64,000 nt of DNA from NCBI GenBank assembly GCA_963698645.1, contig CAVORP010000009.1:186001-250000 (forward strand), in the 5' to 3' direction. The position numbers and the translations under genes were made by a program. Under the pieces are notes generated by a model. The model saw only the letters and a program-made list of their open reading frames with translations. It searched no databases and was not told the origin of the DNA. This DNA comes from Ovoidimarina sp963698645. GTDB lineage: Bacteria > Pseudomonadota > Alphaproteobacteria > Rhodobacterales > Rhodobacteraceae. This document shows, piece by piece, positions 19,301-27,524 of the stretch. Position 1 is the stretch's first letter; each line of letters opens with the position of its first letter.

Positions 19301-19609
19301 GGCCTGTCGATCCTTGCCACGCGGGGCACCGCGTCGTTCCTGTCCGAGAACGGGATCGAAAGCGAGATCGTCAACAAGGCCTATGAGGGCGGGCGCACGA
19401 TCGTGGACGTGATGAAGGACGGGCTTGTGCAACTGGTGATGAACACCACCGAGGGCGCGCAGGCGGTCGAGGATTCGCGGTCCATGCGCAACGTGGCGCT
19501 GATGGACCGCATCCCCTATTTCACCACCGGCGCCGCCGCCCATGCCGCCGCGCTGGCGATGAAGGCGGCGCGCAGCGGAGAGCTGGACGTCAGATCGCTT
19601 CAGGAGTGA
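16341..19609 (+). CDS. carB: carbamoyl-phosphate synthase large subunit (two +1 shifts)
   Basis: CarB makes carbamoyl phosphate from bicarbonate, ammonia delivered by CarA, and two ATP, for arginine and pyrimidines. Both ATP-grasp halves are visible: [20 protein letters not shown] with the conserved PAFTLGGTGGG in the first half, and ILGGGPNRIGQGIEFDYCC with RPSYVLGGRAMEIV in the second. A C-terminal MGS-like allosteric domain (SILATRGTASFLSENGI) follows. Shifts at 17661-17664 (CGAG) and 19222-19225 (GGGA) double arginine and glycine wobble bases; repair gives about 1089 residues. carA is not in the window. Confidence 0.96.
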
Positions 19610-19850
19610 GCGTTCGCGGGGTGACCCCGGCGGGCGCGGCAGCGGCCGGTTCCCCCGTCGCAGCGACCGTGTTCGCAATGACCAAGTGCGCGTTCCAACG
19701 CGCCTCCTGAGCCGGGCTGACCCGCCCGGTCTCGGCCAGAAGGGCGTCCATTGCCCGTTCGACCAGCCGCGTGGTGCGGGCCAGACCGGTGCTGTCGGCA
19801 TGGTCGGCAACGGCTCTCAAAAGATCAAACGCACGGTCATCGGCATCCAT
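19590..19850 (-). CDS. small hypothetical protein
   Basis: An 86-residue acidic protein beginning MDADDRAFDLLRAVADHADS, with a helical middle (RTTRLVERAMDALLAE) and an Ala/Pro-rich tail. The start at 19850 is supported by GGGAGA eight bases upstream. Its last codons overlap the 3' end of carB by 20 bp on the opposite strand. No family recognised. Confidence 0.5.
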   Translation of the reverse strand: MDADDRAFDLLRAVADHADSTGLARTTRLVERAMDALLAETGRVSPAQEARWNAHLVIANTVAATGEPAAAAPAGVTPRTLTPEAI

Positions 19851-20111
19851 GTCACTTCTCCCTGTTTCCGGACATCCGGGCCGCAGTCGGGGAACCGTTC
19901 GACAGTGCTCCGCAGCGCCCCACGACCCCGGTCGAACCGGGGCCAACGCGGCGGAGGCAATGGCGTGTCGAACAGGCCTCCAGAAGCGGGCCCAGCCAAT
20001 GGAACAACGGATATCAGGGCCAGCCGGCCGATCAAACTCACGCGCCTGTGAAGCGGCATGTCCTTGCCACCCGCCCGGCAGGAAGTCGCCGGGCGCGAGC
20101 GCCCTGCCCCG
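19851..20111. other. intergenic region without recognised gene
   Basis: Between the small hypothetical gene and the BrnA-like gene I see no supported coding region, tRNA or terminator. It must contain the promoter of the hypothetical gene, but no clear -35/-10 pair stands out. Confidence 0.4.
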
Positions 20112-20525
20112 TCACTCCGGTCCGGTATCCGGGCCGTCGGCGGAACATTGCCCGCTCTCGCGCTCCGAATCCCCCCATTGGATGTCTTCGGGCCAGTCAG
20201 GAAGCCGCTCGGGGTGCAGAATAAAATCGGTGGTGTCGGGGCCATGCAGGATCTTTGCTAGCCGCCCGTGCATATAGGCGCGAAGTACAAGGTTCATGCG
20301 GTTCTGGTAGCCCGGCCCCAGACCCTTGAAGTATTTGACCACATCGGCGTCGAAGGATGCCGTCACCCGGATCCGGGAGGGATTGCTGGGCGGGTGGTCG
20401 AGCGCGATGTGATTCCATTCGGCTGGGATGTGCTGCAGCTTCAGAAGCGACCAGTGCAGATCGCGTTCGAGCATGCGGAAGGCGTCGATCATCAGGCTGG
20501 CCTGACCACGGTGGGTCTGGGTCAT
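20112..20525 (-). CDS. BrnA-like antitoxin family protein without a partner toxin
   Basis: A 137-residue protein beginning MTQTHRGQASLMIDAFRML, with an EWNHIA motif at about residues 37-42. The BrnA-type ribbon-helix-helix follows: RIRVTASFDADVVKYFKGLG, then YQNRMNLVLRAYMHGRLAKIL. BrnA antitoxins neutralise BrnT RNases and repress their own operon. Rhodobacteraceae carry a long single-gene version of this type, and no brnT-like ORF lies on either side here. It may therefore act only as a DNA-binding regulator. The acidic tail is specific to this branch. The start at 20525 is chosen over 20546 by similarity to the family start. Confidence 0.7.
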   Translation of the reverse strand: MTQTHRGQASLMIDAFRMLERDLHWSLLKLQHIPAEWNHIALDHPPSNPSRIRVTASFDADVVKYFKGLGPGYQNRMNLVLRAYMHGRLAKILHGPDTTDFILHPERLPDWPEDIQWGDSERESGQCSADGPDTGPE

Positions 20526-20674
20526 CTTTCGGGGATTGGGCAGCATCGGCAGTGGTCCTCTTGGGTCCCGCTACCATGGGCCTGTCAGGTTAAACCGCCA
20601 TAAGCCCAGCGTGCGTTCGCACGATGTGCATCGCATGCGCATGGGATGTGTATTCCATGCATATGGGTCGATGT

Positions 20675-21181
20675 TCAGCCGCTCTCTTCCTCGAGATGCA
20701 GTTTCATGTCGATCAGGACCTTTTGCAGCGCCACCGTCTCGCGCAGGAGCCGCTTGGCCTCGTTGATCGAGATCACGCCATCCTCGATCGATTGCTGGTA
20801 CTCGCCCATCAACATCGCAAAGCGTTGCGACAGGGCAATCACATCGGAATTCACGCCGCCGCTATCAGCATTCTTGCGCAACGGATCATGGCTGAGCGTC
20901 GAACCGCAGAGTTCGGCCAGCGCAGTGGTGACATGGGGATAGCTTGCCGCCGCCTCGAGTTGCGCCACGGCATCCACCGGCATGAACCGGTCAGAATGCT
21001 CGTCCGCGTCGGAGTAGTAGCGCCCGAGTGTCGCCTTGGACTTGCCGGTAATCTCACAGGCCGCCTCTATTCCCACATCCTTGACCAGCGCCTCGGTGTG
21101 TTTCTTCAGATAGGTCTGTAGTCCCGCCAACTTGTCCTCCGTCCCCTGTTTTTCAGGGGAATGTCTCCCTTCCATTCCCAT
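20675..21181 (-). CDS. HTH-containing regulator-like protein of unknown family
   Basis: Up to 168 residues. The middle contains a probable helix-turn-helix, VKDVGIEAACEITGKSKATL followed by GRYYS, resembling phage CII-type or excisionase-like modules. The C-terminal half is helical with a leucine- and acid-rich coil (INEAKRLLRETVALQKVLID). The start is uncertain: ATG at 21181, or a TTG at about 21130 directly preceded by GGAGGA. A perfect CCCCTG/CAGGGG dyad lies between these alternatives. It faces tdk divergently. Regulatory function is inference from the HTH only. Confidence 0.55.
   Translation of the reverse strand: MGMEGRHSPEKQGTEDKLAGLQTYLKKHTEALVKDVGIEAACEITGKSKATLGRYYSDADEHSDRFMPVDAVAQLEAAASYPHVTTALAELCGSTLSHDPLRKNADSGGVNSDVIALSQRFAMLMGEYQQSIEDGVISINEAKRLLRETVALQKVLIDMKLHLEEESG
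21143..21159. promoter_or_regulatory. dyad CCCCTG-N5-CAGGGG at the 5' end of the HTH gene
   Basis: A perfect 6-bp inverted repeat with a TTTTT centre lies immediately before the alternative TTG start of the HTH gene. It could be an autoregulatory operator or an RNA hairpin next to the Shine-Dalgarno sequence. Confidence 0.4.
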
Positions 21182-21454
21182 TAATTGGATCGCAATCGAA
21201 TGTCAGTATGAAATCGGTCCCGGCACTCCGGGGCTGGTAACGAGTTTCCGGTGCACCCAGCGCCGGGGAAGGGTGGGGTCCACCTGCGTTTTCGTCAGGT
21301 GGGAGCGGCGGGGTCGAATCTCGACAGTCGCGCGGTGGGCCTGCGGTTTCGGTTTCGAGTGCTGGTTCAGGAATCCCCCTTGGCTTTCGCCATGTCCGGT
21401 TCCGGTGTTCCGAAACGTGGCTCGCAGGTCCATTGTCCCGAGCGTATCGGTGCC

Positions 21455-21494
21455 TGTGCATCCCGGTTGCCCCATGGCAAATCCGGGATGCACA
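21455..21494. promoter_or_regulatory. long hairpin upstream of tdk
   Basis: TGTGCATCCCGG (21455-21466) and CCGGGATGCACA (21483-21494) form a perfect 12-bp stem. The inner TTGCC/GGCAA adds 5 bp around a CCAT loop with a two-base bulge. The structure ends 52 bp before the tdk ATG and lacks a T-run, so it is not a standard terminator. The rest of the 365-bp gap (21182-21546) contains no gene I can support. Confidence 0.5.
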
Positions 21495-21546
21495 CTCTTG
21501 TCCGGATACCCTTGTCGGGCTTCGACGCACGCGCTAGTCCGGGCCC

Positions 21547-22140
21547 ATGGCGAAGCTCTATTTCCATTACTCCACGATGAATGCCGGCAAGTCGACCTTG
21601 CTGCTGCAAGCCGCGCATAACTATGTCGAGATGGGTATGACCCCCTACCTGATGACCGCGCAGATGGACACGCGCGCGGGCGAGGGCCGGATCGGGTCGC
21701 GCATCGGGATCGGCAAATCGGCCGAGACCTATGCCCCGGGGGAAGATCTTTTCACCAAGCTCGCGGCCCGTCTTGCCGAGGGCCCGGTCGATTGCGTTTT
21801 CGTCGACGAAGCGCAGTTCCTTGAGCCCGAGCAGGTCTGGCAACTGGCGCGCGCGGTGGATGACCTGAACGTGCCGGTGATGTGCTATGGCCTTCGCGTC
21901 GATTTCCAGGGCGCGTTGTTTCCCGGCTCGGCCACGCTTCTGGCGCTGGCCGACGAGATGCGCGAGGCGCGGACGATCTGCCGCTGCGGCAAGAAGGCGA
22001 CGATGGTGATCCGGCAGGACGATCAGGGCCGCGTCCTGACCGAAGGCGCGCAGGTTCAGATCGGCGGGAACGAAACCTATGTCTCGCTGTGCCGCCGCCA
22101 TTGGCGCGAAGCGGTGGGTGACAGATCGACCGATCCATGA
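21547..22140 (+). CDS. tdk: thymidine kinase, type II
   Basis: A 197-residue enzyme that phosphorylates thymidine in pyrimidine salvage. It has the P-loop YSTMNAGKST at residues 8-17, the FVDEAQFL catalytic segment near residue 86, and the lasso and zinc region with CRCGKKATMVIR and the later VSLCRRH. This matches the cellular/bacterial tetrameric TK family and its usual length of about 190-200. The stop overlaps the start of the following MFS gene by 4 bases (22137-22140), so the two are coupled. A long hairpin lies in the leader. Confidence 0.95.
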   Translation: MAKLYFHYSTMNAGKSTLLLQAAHNYVEMGMTPYLMTAQMDTRAGEGRIGSRIGIGKSAETYAPGEDLFTKLAARLAEGPVDCVFVDEAQFLEPEQVWQLARAVDDLNVPVMCYGLRVDFQGALFPGSATLLALADEMREARTICRCGKKATMVIRQDDQGRVLTEGAQVQIGGNETYVSLCRRHWREAVGDRSTDP

Positions 22141-23285
22141 GCCCCTCGCCCCGCCTTCAGATTGCATCGCTGACGGCGGGCTATGTGGTTGCGGGCCTGT
22201 TCTGGGGCATGCTGGCGGCCGCGATGCCGGCATTCCAGGCGCAGGCGCAGCTGGGCGATGCGGGGTTCGGTCTTGCGCTTGGCCTGATGGCGCTGGCGGC
22301 GATGCCGGTGATGCGCATGGTCGGCCGATACCTTCACCGGATCGAGGCGCTTGCCATTCCGCTGTCGATGACGATGTTTTCGCTGGCGACGCTGGTCCTT
22401 GTCGCGGTTCCGGGGCTTTGGGGCGTTCTGCTGGGATTCATCCTTACCGGAGCGGCCTCGGGGGCGCTTGATATCTCGCTGAACAACCGGACGGCGCGAA
22501 TCGAGCAGGATACCGGCGTGCGGCTGTTCAACCGGATGCACGCCGCCTTTCCCCTGTCGATGCTGACCGCGAGCGCGGTGACCGGCGCCCTGCGGGACCG
22601 GGGCGTGTCGCCCGATATCCTGCTGATCGCGGTGACGCTGGCCCTGCTTCTGGGGGCCGGGATCGAATATCGCGCCGGGCGGCATGTCGCCCATGGGCGC
22701 AGCGCGGATGATCCGGTTCCGGGGCGCGCGCGTCTGACCGGGCCGCTGATCGTTCTTGCGCTGATGGCTGCGTCCGCGGCGTTTCAGGAGGCGGCCAGCA
22801 ATGGCTGGGTCGCGATTTATGTGGAGAATATCCTGTCGGGCGGGCCGCTTGCGGCAGGGCTTGCGCCCGCGGCCTATGTGCTGGGGCTCGCCGTGGGGCG
22901 GATCATCGCGCATATGGTGGAGGCGCGGATCACGGCGATGCAGACGGTCCGGCTGGCGGCCTTCGTCGCCCTGCCCGCCTTTGCCCTGATCGCGGTCGGT
23001 CCGGCCATTCCGCTGACCATCGCGCTGTGTTTTCTTGCGGGATGTGGCGTGGGGCCGATCGAACCGGCGGTGTTCCGGGCCACGGCGCATCAGGCCGAGG
23101 CGGCGGGTCGGGGGCCGGCGCTCGCCGCCGTCACCACGATCACCTATATGGGATACCTCCTCAGCCCCCCGGCGCTTGGCCTTGTCGCGGAATACTTGGG
23201 CTGGCCCGCCCTGTGGGGGGCGGCGGCGGCGCTGAGCGGCGTGGTGGTCTACCTGACGACGCGGCTGCCGCGCATGGCGGGCTGA
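22137..23285 (+). CDS. MFS transporter, YbjJ-like
   Basis: A 382-residue membrane protein with about twelve hydrophobic segments. The N-terminal half shows AGYVVAGLFWGMLAAAMPAFQAQ and the loop LSLN-type segment GALDISLNNRTARIEQDTG. The short cytosolic loop after helix 6 separates two six-helix halves (RLTGPLIVLALMAASAAFQEA starts the second). It resembles the YbjJ/fucose-permease-like MFS branch, with unknown substrate. It is translationally coupled to tdk. Confidence 0.8.
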   Translation: MSPSPRLQIASLTAGYVVAGLFWGMLAAAMPAFQAQAQLGDAGFGLALGLMALAAMPVMRMVGRYLHRIEALAIPLSMTMFSLATLVLVAVPGLWGVLLGFILTGAASGALDISLNNRTARIEQDTGVRLFNRMHAAFPLSMLTASAVTGALRDRGVSPDILLIAVTLALLLGAGIEYRAGRHVAHGRSADDPVPGRARLTGPLIVLALMAASAAFQEAASNGWVAIYVENILSGGPLAAGLAPAAYVLGLAVGRIIAHMVEARITAMQTVRLAAFVALPAFALIAVGPAIPLTIALCFLAGCGVGPIEPAVFRATAHQAEAAGRGPALAAVTTITYMGYLLSPPALGLVAEYLGWPALWGAAAALSGVVVYLTTRLPRMAG

Positions 23286-23293
23286 GCGCGCAT

Positions 23294-24250
23294 CTAGACC
23301 GGGTTCGGCAGGGGCCGCCCTTCGTCCCATGCCAGAAGATTGTCCACCGCCATGAGCCCCATACCGATCCGCACCTCGAGCGCCGCCGTGCCCAGATGCG
23401 GCAGGAGGGTGACGTTTTCCATGGCGATCAGGGCGGCGGGGACCTTGGGTTCGAATTCATAGACGTCGAGACCCGCGCCGGCGAGCGCTCCGGCCTCGAG
23501 CGCCGCGATCAGCGCCGCTTCGTCAATCACGTCGCCCCGGGCGATATTGACGAGGTATCCAGTGGGTTTCATCGCCGCGAGCGCCGTGGCGTCGACAAGG
23601 TGCCGGGTTTCGGCCCCGCCGGGAACCGCGATCACGACGATATCGGCCGCGCCCATGAGCTCGGCCAGTGAGCCAAGCTGGCGCGCGGGCATTCCGGGAT
23701 CGGCCACGGGCGAGCGGTTGTGGAACACCACCTTCATCCCGAAGCCATGGTGGCAGCGGGCCGCGATGGCCTTGCCGATCCGGCCCATGCCGATAATGCC
23801 CACGGTCTTGCCCGAGACATGGAAGCCCAGAAGCTGGGTCGGGTGCCAGCCCTCCCACCGGCCGGCGCGCACCATGCGCTCGCCCTCGCCCGCCCGGCGG
23901 CAGGTCATCAGGATCAGTGTCATGGCGGTGTCCGCCGTAGCCTCGGTCACCGCGCCGGGGGTGTTCGTGACCGCCACGCCCGCCGCGCGGGCCGCGGCCA
24001 CGTCGATGTGATTGTAGCCCACGCCGAAATTGGCGAGGAGCGTCGCGCGCGGGTGGGGTACGCGGGCGAAAGCCGCGGCATCGAACCGGTCGCCCAGCGT
24101 GGGCAGCACCGCGTCATAGTCGGTCAGTGCCGCCACGACCTCTTCGGGTGTGAGCGGCTGGGTGTTCCGGCGCACCACCAGATCGAATCGCGCCCGCGCC
24201 GGGGCCTGGACCGCCTCGGGAAGATCGCGCGTCATCAGCACACGTTTCAT
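23294..24250 (-). CDS. D-isomer-specific 2-hydroxyacid dehydrogenase, glyoxylate/hydroxypyruvate reductase-like
   Basis: A 318-residue NAD(P)-dependent dehydrogenase. It shows LANFGVGYNHIDVAAARAAG near residue 75, the dinucleotide motif VGIIGMGRIGKAIAARC near residue 150, and the three catalytic residues of the family: Arg in NIARGDVIDE, Glu in YEFEPKVP and His in LLPHLGTAA. The ATG at 24250 overlaps the last base of the csaA-like gene's TGA; a TTG three bases upstream is an alternative. The substrate (glyoxylate, hydroxypyruvate or another 2-ketoacid) cannot be decided from sequence. Confidence 0.88.
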   Translation of the reverse strand: MKRVLMTRDLPEAVQAPARARFDLVVRRNTQPLTPEEVVAALTDYDAVLPTLGDRFDAAAFARVPHPRATLLANFGVGYNHIDVAAARAAGVAVTNTPGAVTEATADTAMTLILMTCRRAGEGERMVRAGRWEGWHPTQLLGFHVSGKTVGIIGMGRIGKAIAARCHHGFGMKVVFHNRSPVADPGMPARQLGSLAELMGAADIVVIAVPGGAETRHLVDATALAAMKPTGYLVNIARGDVIDEAALIAALEAGALAGAGLDVYEFEPKVPAALIAMENVTLLPHLGTAALEVRIGMGLMAVDNLLAWDEGRPLPNPV

Positions 24251-24585
24251 CAATAGAGCCTCCCCCCAAGCGGCACGTCCTTGTCCGGCACGATCAACAC
24301 CACCTCGCCCTCGTCATCGGGAACGCCGAGCACGAGGACCTCGCTCATCACCGGGCCGATCTGGCGCGGCGGGAAGTTCACGACCGCCAGCACGCGCCGC
24401 CCCGGCAGCGCTTCGGGCGCATAGTGCTTGGTGATCTGGGCCGAGGATTTCTTTTCGCCGATTTCCGGGCCGAAATCGACCCAGAGGCGGATCGCCGGCT
24501 TGCGCGCCTCGGGGAACGGCTCGGCGCGGGTGATCTGGCCCACGCGCACGTCCACCTTCAGGAATTCGTCGAAGGTGATGGTCAT
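24250..24585 (-). CDS. CsaA-like tRNA-binding-domain protein
   Basis: A 111-residue single-domain protein beginning MTITFDEFLKVDVRVGQITRAE. It continues IRLWVDFGPEIGEKKSSAQIT, RRVLAVVNFPPRQIGP and EVLVLGVPDDEGEVVLIVPD, the EMAP/CsaA OB-fold. CsaA has been described as a secretion chaperone and tRNA-binding protein. The gene overlaps proC (ATGA, 24582-24585) and the dehydrogenase downstream, forming a three-gene operon. Confidence 0.9.
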   Translation of the reverse strand: MTITFDEFLKVDVRVGQITRAEPFPEARKPAIRLWVDFGPEIGEKKSSAQITKHYAPEALPGRRVLAVVNFPPRQIGPVMSEVLVLGVPDDEGEVVLIVPDKDVPLGGRLY

Positions 24586-25394
24586 TTCCCCAACTCGCGG
24601 CTTCGGTCGGCGGCGGCCTTCACCGCCCGGCGCAGAAGCGCGGGGAAGCCGGCACTTTCGTCCATCAGCACCTCGAGCGCGGCCTGTGTTGTGCCGTTCG
24701 GACTTGTCACATTGATCCGAAGCTGGGCGGGGCTTTCGTCGGACCCTTCCGCGAGGGCACCCGCGCCCGCGACGGTCGCGCGGGCCAGTTGCAGGGCAAG
24801 TTCGGGCGACAGCCCCTCGGCCTCGCCCGCCGCGGCAAGGGTTTCGATCAGGTGGAACACATAGGCGGGGCCGGAGCCGGAGACGGCGGTGACCGCATCC
24901 ATCTGGTCCTCGCTGTCGAGCCGGACCACCTGCCCCACGGCCTCGAGCAGCGATTGCGCGAGCTTCGTCACTTCGGGTCCGGTCCGGGCATTGCCCACGA
25001 TCGCGGTGATGCCCCGGCCCACGGCGGCAGGCGTGTTGGGCATCGCGCGGATCACCGGCGTGTCCGTGCCGAAAACCGATTCGAACCGGGCGATGGGAAT
25101 GCCGGCCGCGACCGAGAGGATGATCGTGTCGCCGCCCCCGAAATCAGCGGCCGACGGCAGCGCCGCCTCCATCATCTGGGGCTTGACGGCGATCAGGAGA
25201 AGGGCAGGTTTTTCAGGCAGTTCTCCGTTGATGTTCACGCCCGTTCCGCGCAGCCAGTCGGAGGGGGCCGGGTCGATCACATGAACGGCCGTGGGCGATA
25301 GCCCCTGTTCCAGCCAGCCCTTGAGCATGGCCGATCCCATCTTGCCGCAGCCCAAGAGGATCATGCCCCGCGCTTCGATCGTGGAAAAATCCAT
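24582..25394 (-). CDS. proC: pyrroline-5-carboxylate reductase
   Basis: ProC makes proline from pyrroline-5-carboxylate with NAD(P)H. The 270-residue product has the Rossmann start MILLGCGKMGSAMLKGWLEQG, the central VIRAMPNTPAAVGRGITAI and the signature DAVTAVSGSGPAYVFHLIETL. It ends with NVTSPNGTTQAALEVL, in normal order and length. It is the first gene of a tightly overlapping operon with the CsaA-like and dehydrogenase genes. Its upstream side faces the terminator of the YbjN-like gene. Confidence 0.96.
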   Translation of the reverse strand: MDFSTIEARGMILLGCGKMGSAMLKGWLEQGLSPTAVHVIDPAPSDWLRGTGVNINGELPEKPALLLIAVKPQMMEAALPSAADFGGGDTIILSVAAGIPIARFESVFGTDTPVIRAMPNTPAAVGRGITAIVGNARTGPEVTKLAQSLLEAVGQVVRLDSEDQMDAVTAVSGSGPAYVFHLIETLAAAGEAEGLSPELALQLARATVAGAGALAEGSDESPAQLRINVTSPNGTTQAALEVLMDESAGFPALLRRAVKAAADRSRELGK

Positions 25395-25443
25395 TGTTCC
25401 CGCCTTCCGTCATTGCGCCGTTCCGGTCCGCCGCAGAAGATAT

Positions 25444-25484
25444 AAAAAGGCCCGCCCCTGCAAGCGCCGGGGCGGGCCTTTTTT
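25444..25484. terminator. bidirectional rho-independent terminator
   Basis: A perfect 15-bp inverted repeat (AAAAAGGCCCGCCCC and its complement at 25469-25483) encloses a 10-base loop and is flanked by A and T runs. It directly follows the stop of the YbjN-like gene and would stop its transcript before proC. Confidence 0.9.
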
Positions 25485-25500
25485 CGGTACGTGATCCGGC

Positions 25501-26001
25501 TCAGGCGCGTCCGTAAGCCTCGGAAATCGCGATCTGCATCGCGTCCGCCGGGGCCCGGTCGCCCCATGCCACAAGCTGGAAGGCCGGGTAGAACCGTTCC
25601 GCGGTCATCACGGCGGTGGCGATCATGGTATCGATCTGTTCGGGGCTGGCGGTCTGGCCACCCGCGAGGACAAGGCCGTAGCGCCAGACCATCAGCTTCT
25701 GGGCCTCCCAGAAGGTGAATGCCCCGGCCCAGCACATGTCGTTGGTGCGGTTCAGCGTGTCGTAGATCTCTGCCATCCGCTCTTCGGGCGGCTCCATCTC
25801 GAACGTGCAGATCAACCGCAGCGTTTCATCGTAATGCGACCAGGCCAGCGTAATCGAATAGGTGCGCCACTGGCCTTCCACGGCCATGGCGATCTGGTCG
25901 TCGGCGACACGGTCGAACTCCCAGTCATGGTGTTCGGCGATATGCTCGACGATATCGATAGGATGGATGTCTTCGGTCAGGAACTGCTCGGAAAGCGACA
26001 T
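25501..26001 (-). CDS. YbjN-domain protein
   Basis: A 166-residue protein of the YbjN (PF10722-type) family. Recognisable parts are HPIDIVEHIAEHHDWEFDRVADD, IAMAVEGQWRTYSITLAWSHYDETLRL and the conserved NRTNDMCWAGAFTFW. The fold resembles type III secretion chaperones; some alphaproteobacterial members affect motility and stress phenotypes. The start at 26001 is favoured by GAGG six bases upstream; ATG 26013 is possible. A strong terminator follows. Confidence 0.85.
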   Translation of the reverse strand: MSLSEQFLTEDIHPIDIVEHIAEHHDWEFDRVADDQIAMAVEGQWRTYSITLAWSHYDETLRLICTFEMEPPEERMAEIYDTLNRTNDMCWAGAFTFWEAQKLMVWRYGLVLAGGQTASPEQIDTMIATAVMTAERFYPAFQLVAWGDRAPADAMQIAISEAYGRA

Positions 26002-26285
26002 GCTCGGCCTCATGGGTTGCTGTCTGGAGCCTGTTACCGGCCCACTAGACATTGGTGCCTGCTCAAGAGGCTGGGTCTTCTGCCCGACCTCTTACAACAT
26101 ATGGTGGTCGCAAAAGGGGGCACCTGTAAACCCAAAAGTGGTTAATTCCCCAAAAGAATCGTGCCATTCGGGCGCGCGGCCCGAAACGTCGGCAGCAGAC
26201 CGGCTGCCCGAGGGACCGGGCAGAGCGCGGATGCAGGGGAAGCGGGCAGGGAAGCGCGGCGCGGCGTTGCGCGCCCGGGGCGGCC

Positions 26286-26546
26286 CTATTTCCTGGCGGC
26301 GGGTTTGGCTTTCGCCTCGAGCGCGTCAAGACGGGCTTTCAGCGCCTCGTTTTCTTCGCGGGCCTTCTGCGCCATGGCGCGGACGGCGTCGAATTCCTCG
26401 CGCGTGACAAAGTCGCGGTCGGCAAGCCAGCGGTCGACCCAGCTTTTCATGGCTGTTTCCGCCTCTTCCCGCGCGCCCTGCGCCACGCCCATGGCGTTGG
26501 TCATCAGTTGCGAGACATCTTCGAGGATCTTGTTGCGGCTTTGCAT
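26286..26546 (-). CDS. ubiK: UbiK-family accessory factor (BMFP domain)
   Basis: An 86-residue protein: an amphipathic N-terminal part (MQSRNKILEDVSQLMTNAMG) and a C-terminal coiled coil (FDAVRAMAQKAREENEALKARLDALEAK). This is the UbiK/YqiC (BMFP) pattern, which assists the ubiquinone synthesis complex at the membrane. Length matches the family. It is divergent from lgt with 93 bp between starts. The 284 bp upstream side toward YbjN (26002-26285) holds no gene I can support. Confidence 0.82.
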   Translation of the reverse strand: MQSRNKILEDVSQLMTNAMGVAQGAREEAETAMKSWVDRWLADRDFVTREEFDAVRAMAQKAREENEALKARLDALEAKAKPAARK

Positions 26547-26639
26547 GGCGGGCTCCGTGTTCCGTTGCCTCTCTATATGGCGCCGAATCCGGTTGCCGCA
26601 AGGTTGACTTCCCCCCTTTCCCGCGCGAACCGTCGCGGC

Positions 26640-27524
26640 ATGGTTTTCGCGCTTCCCTTTCCCGATATCGGGCCCGACCTGATCGCGATCGAGCTGTTTG
26701 GCACGACGTTCGCCCTGCGCTATTACGCGCTGGCCTATATCGTGGGGATCGCGCTGGGATGGTGGATCGCGCGGAGCGCGCTGAACCGGCCCGCGCTGTG
26801 GCGGAATGAGGCGCCGCCGATGCATTCGGGCCAGCTTGAAGACTTCGTCACATGGCTGGTTCTGGGAATCATTCTGGGCGGGCGGCTTGGCTTTGTCCTG
26901 TTCTATCAGCCCGAATACTACCTGAGTAACCCGGTCGAGATCCTGTATATCTGGCAGGGCGGCATGTCGTTTCACGGCGGGTTCATGGGGGTTGCGGTGG
27001 CGGCGCTGTTGTTCTGCCGCCGGAATGGTATCCCGCTCTTGCCCACGGCCGATATGCTGGCGGTCGCGACGCCCTTTGGCCTGATGCTGGGGCGGATCGC
27101 GAATTTCATCAATGGCGAGTTGTGGGGGCGTCCGACCGACCTGCCGTGGGGCGTGATCTTTCCCGGGATCGCGGCACAGGATTGTGCCGGGGTAATCGGG
27201 CTTTGCGCCCGCCACCCGTCGCAGCTTTACCAGGCCGGGCTGGAGGGGTTGCTTCTGGCGCTTGTCCTGTTGTGGCTCGTGTTCCGTGGGCGCGCGCTGC
27301 GGCGCCCGGGCATGGTGACGGGGGTTTTCCTTGCGGGTTACGGCCTTGCGCGGTTCACGGTCGAATTCTTTCGGCAGGCCGATGAGCAGTTCATCACCGC
27401 CGACAACCCGCTGGGCCATGTGATCCGGCTGGGCGAGGCCGGTGTCACGATGGGGCAGATCCTGTCCCTGCCGATGCTTCTGGCCGGTCTGGCCCTGATT
27501 CTTCTGGCACGGCGGCGGACGTGA
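26640..27524 (+). CDS. lgt: prolipoprotein diacylglyceryl transferase
   Basis: Lgt attaches diacylglycerol to the lipobox cysteine of prelipoproteins. The 294-residue membrane protein shows LRYYALAYIVGIALGWWIA and LGGRLGFVLFYQPEYYLSNP. The Lgt signature is GRIANFINGELWGRPTDLPWGVIFP, and HPSQLYQAGLEG lies near the C-terminal third. The ATG at 26640 gives the normal start; longer readings run into the ubiK divergent region. Its stop overlaps the GTG of the next gene (GTGA, 27521-27524). Confidence 0.96.
   Translation: MVFALPFPDIGPDLIAIELFGTTFALRYYALAYIVGIALGWWIARSALNRPALWRNEAPPMHSGQLEDFVTWLVLGIILGGRLGFVLFYQPEYYLSNPVEILYIWQGGMSFHGGFMGVAVAALLFCRRNGIPLLPTADMLAVATPFGLMLGRIANFINGELWGRPTDLPWGVIFPGIAAQDCAGVIGLCARHPSQLYQAGLEGLLLALVLLWLVFRGRALRRPGMVTGVFLAGYGLARFTVEFFRQADEQFITADNPLGHVIRLGEAGVTMGQILSLPMLLAGLALILLARRRT

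Noticed and set aside
22077..23330. 417-codon minus-strand frame over the MFS gene
   Set aside because: Composition is extremely Arg/Gln/His-rich and the opposite strand encodes a clear transporter coupled to tdk.
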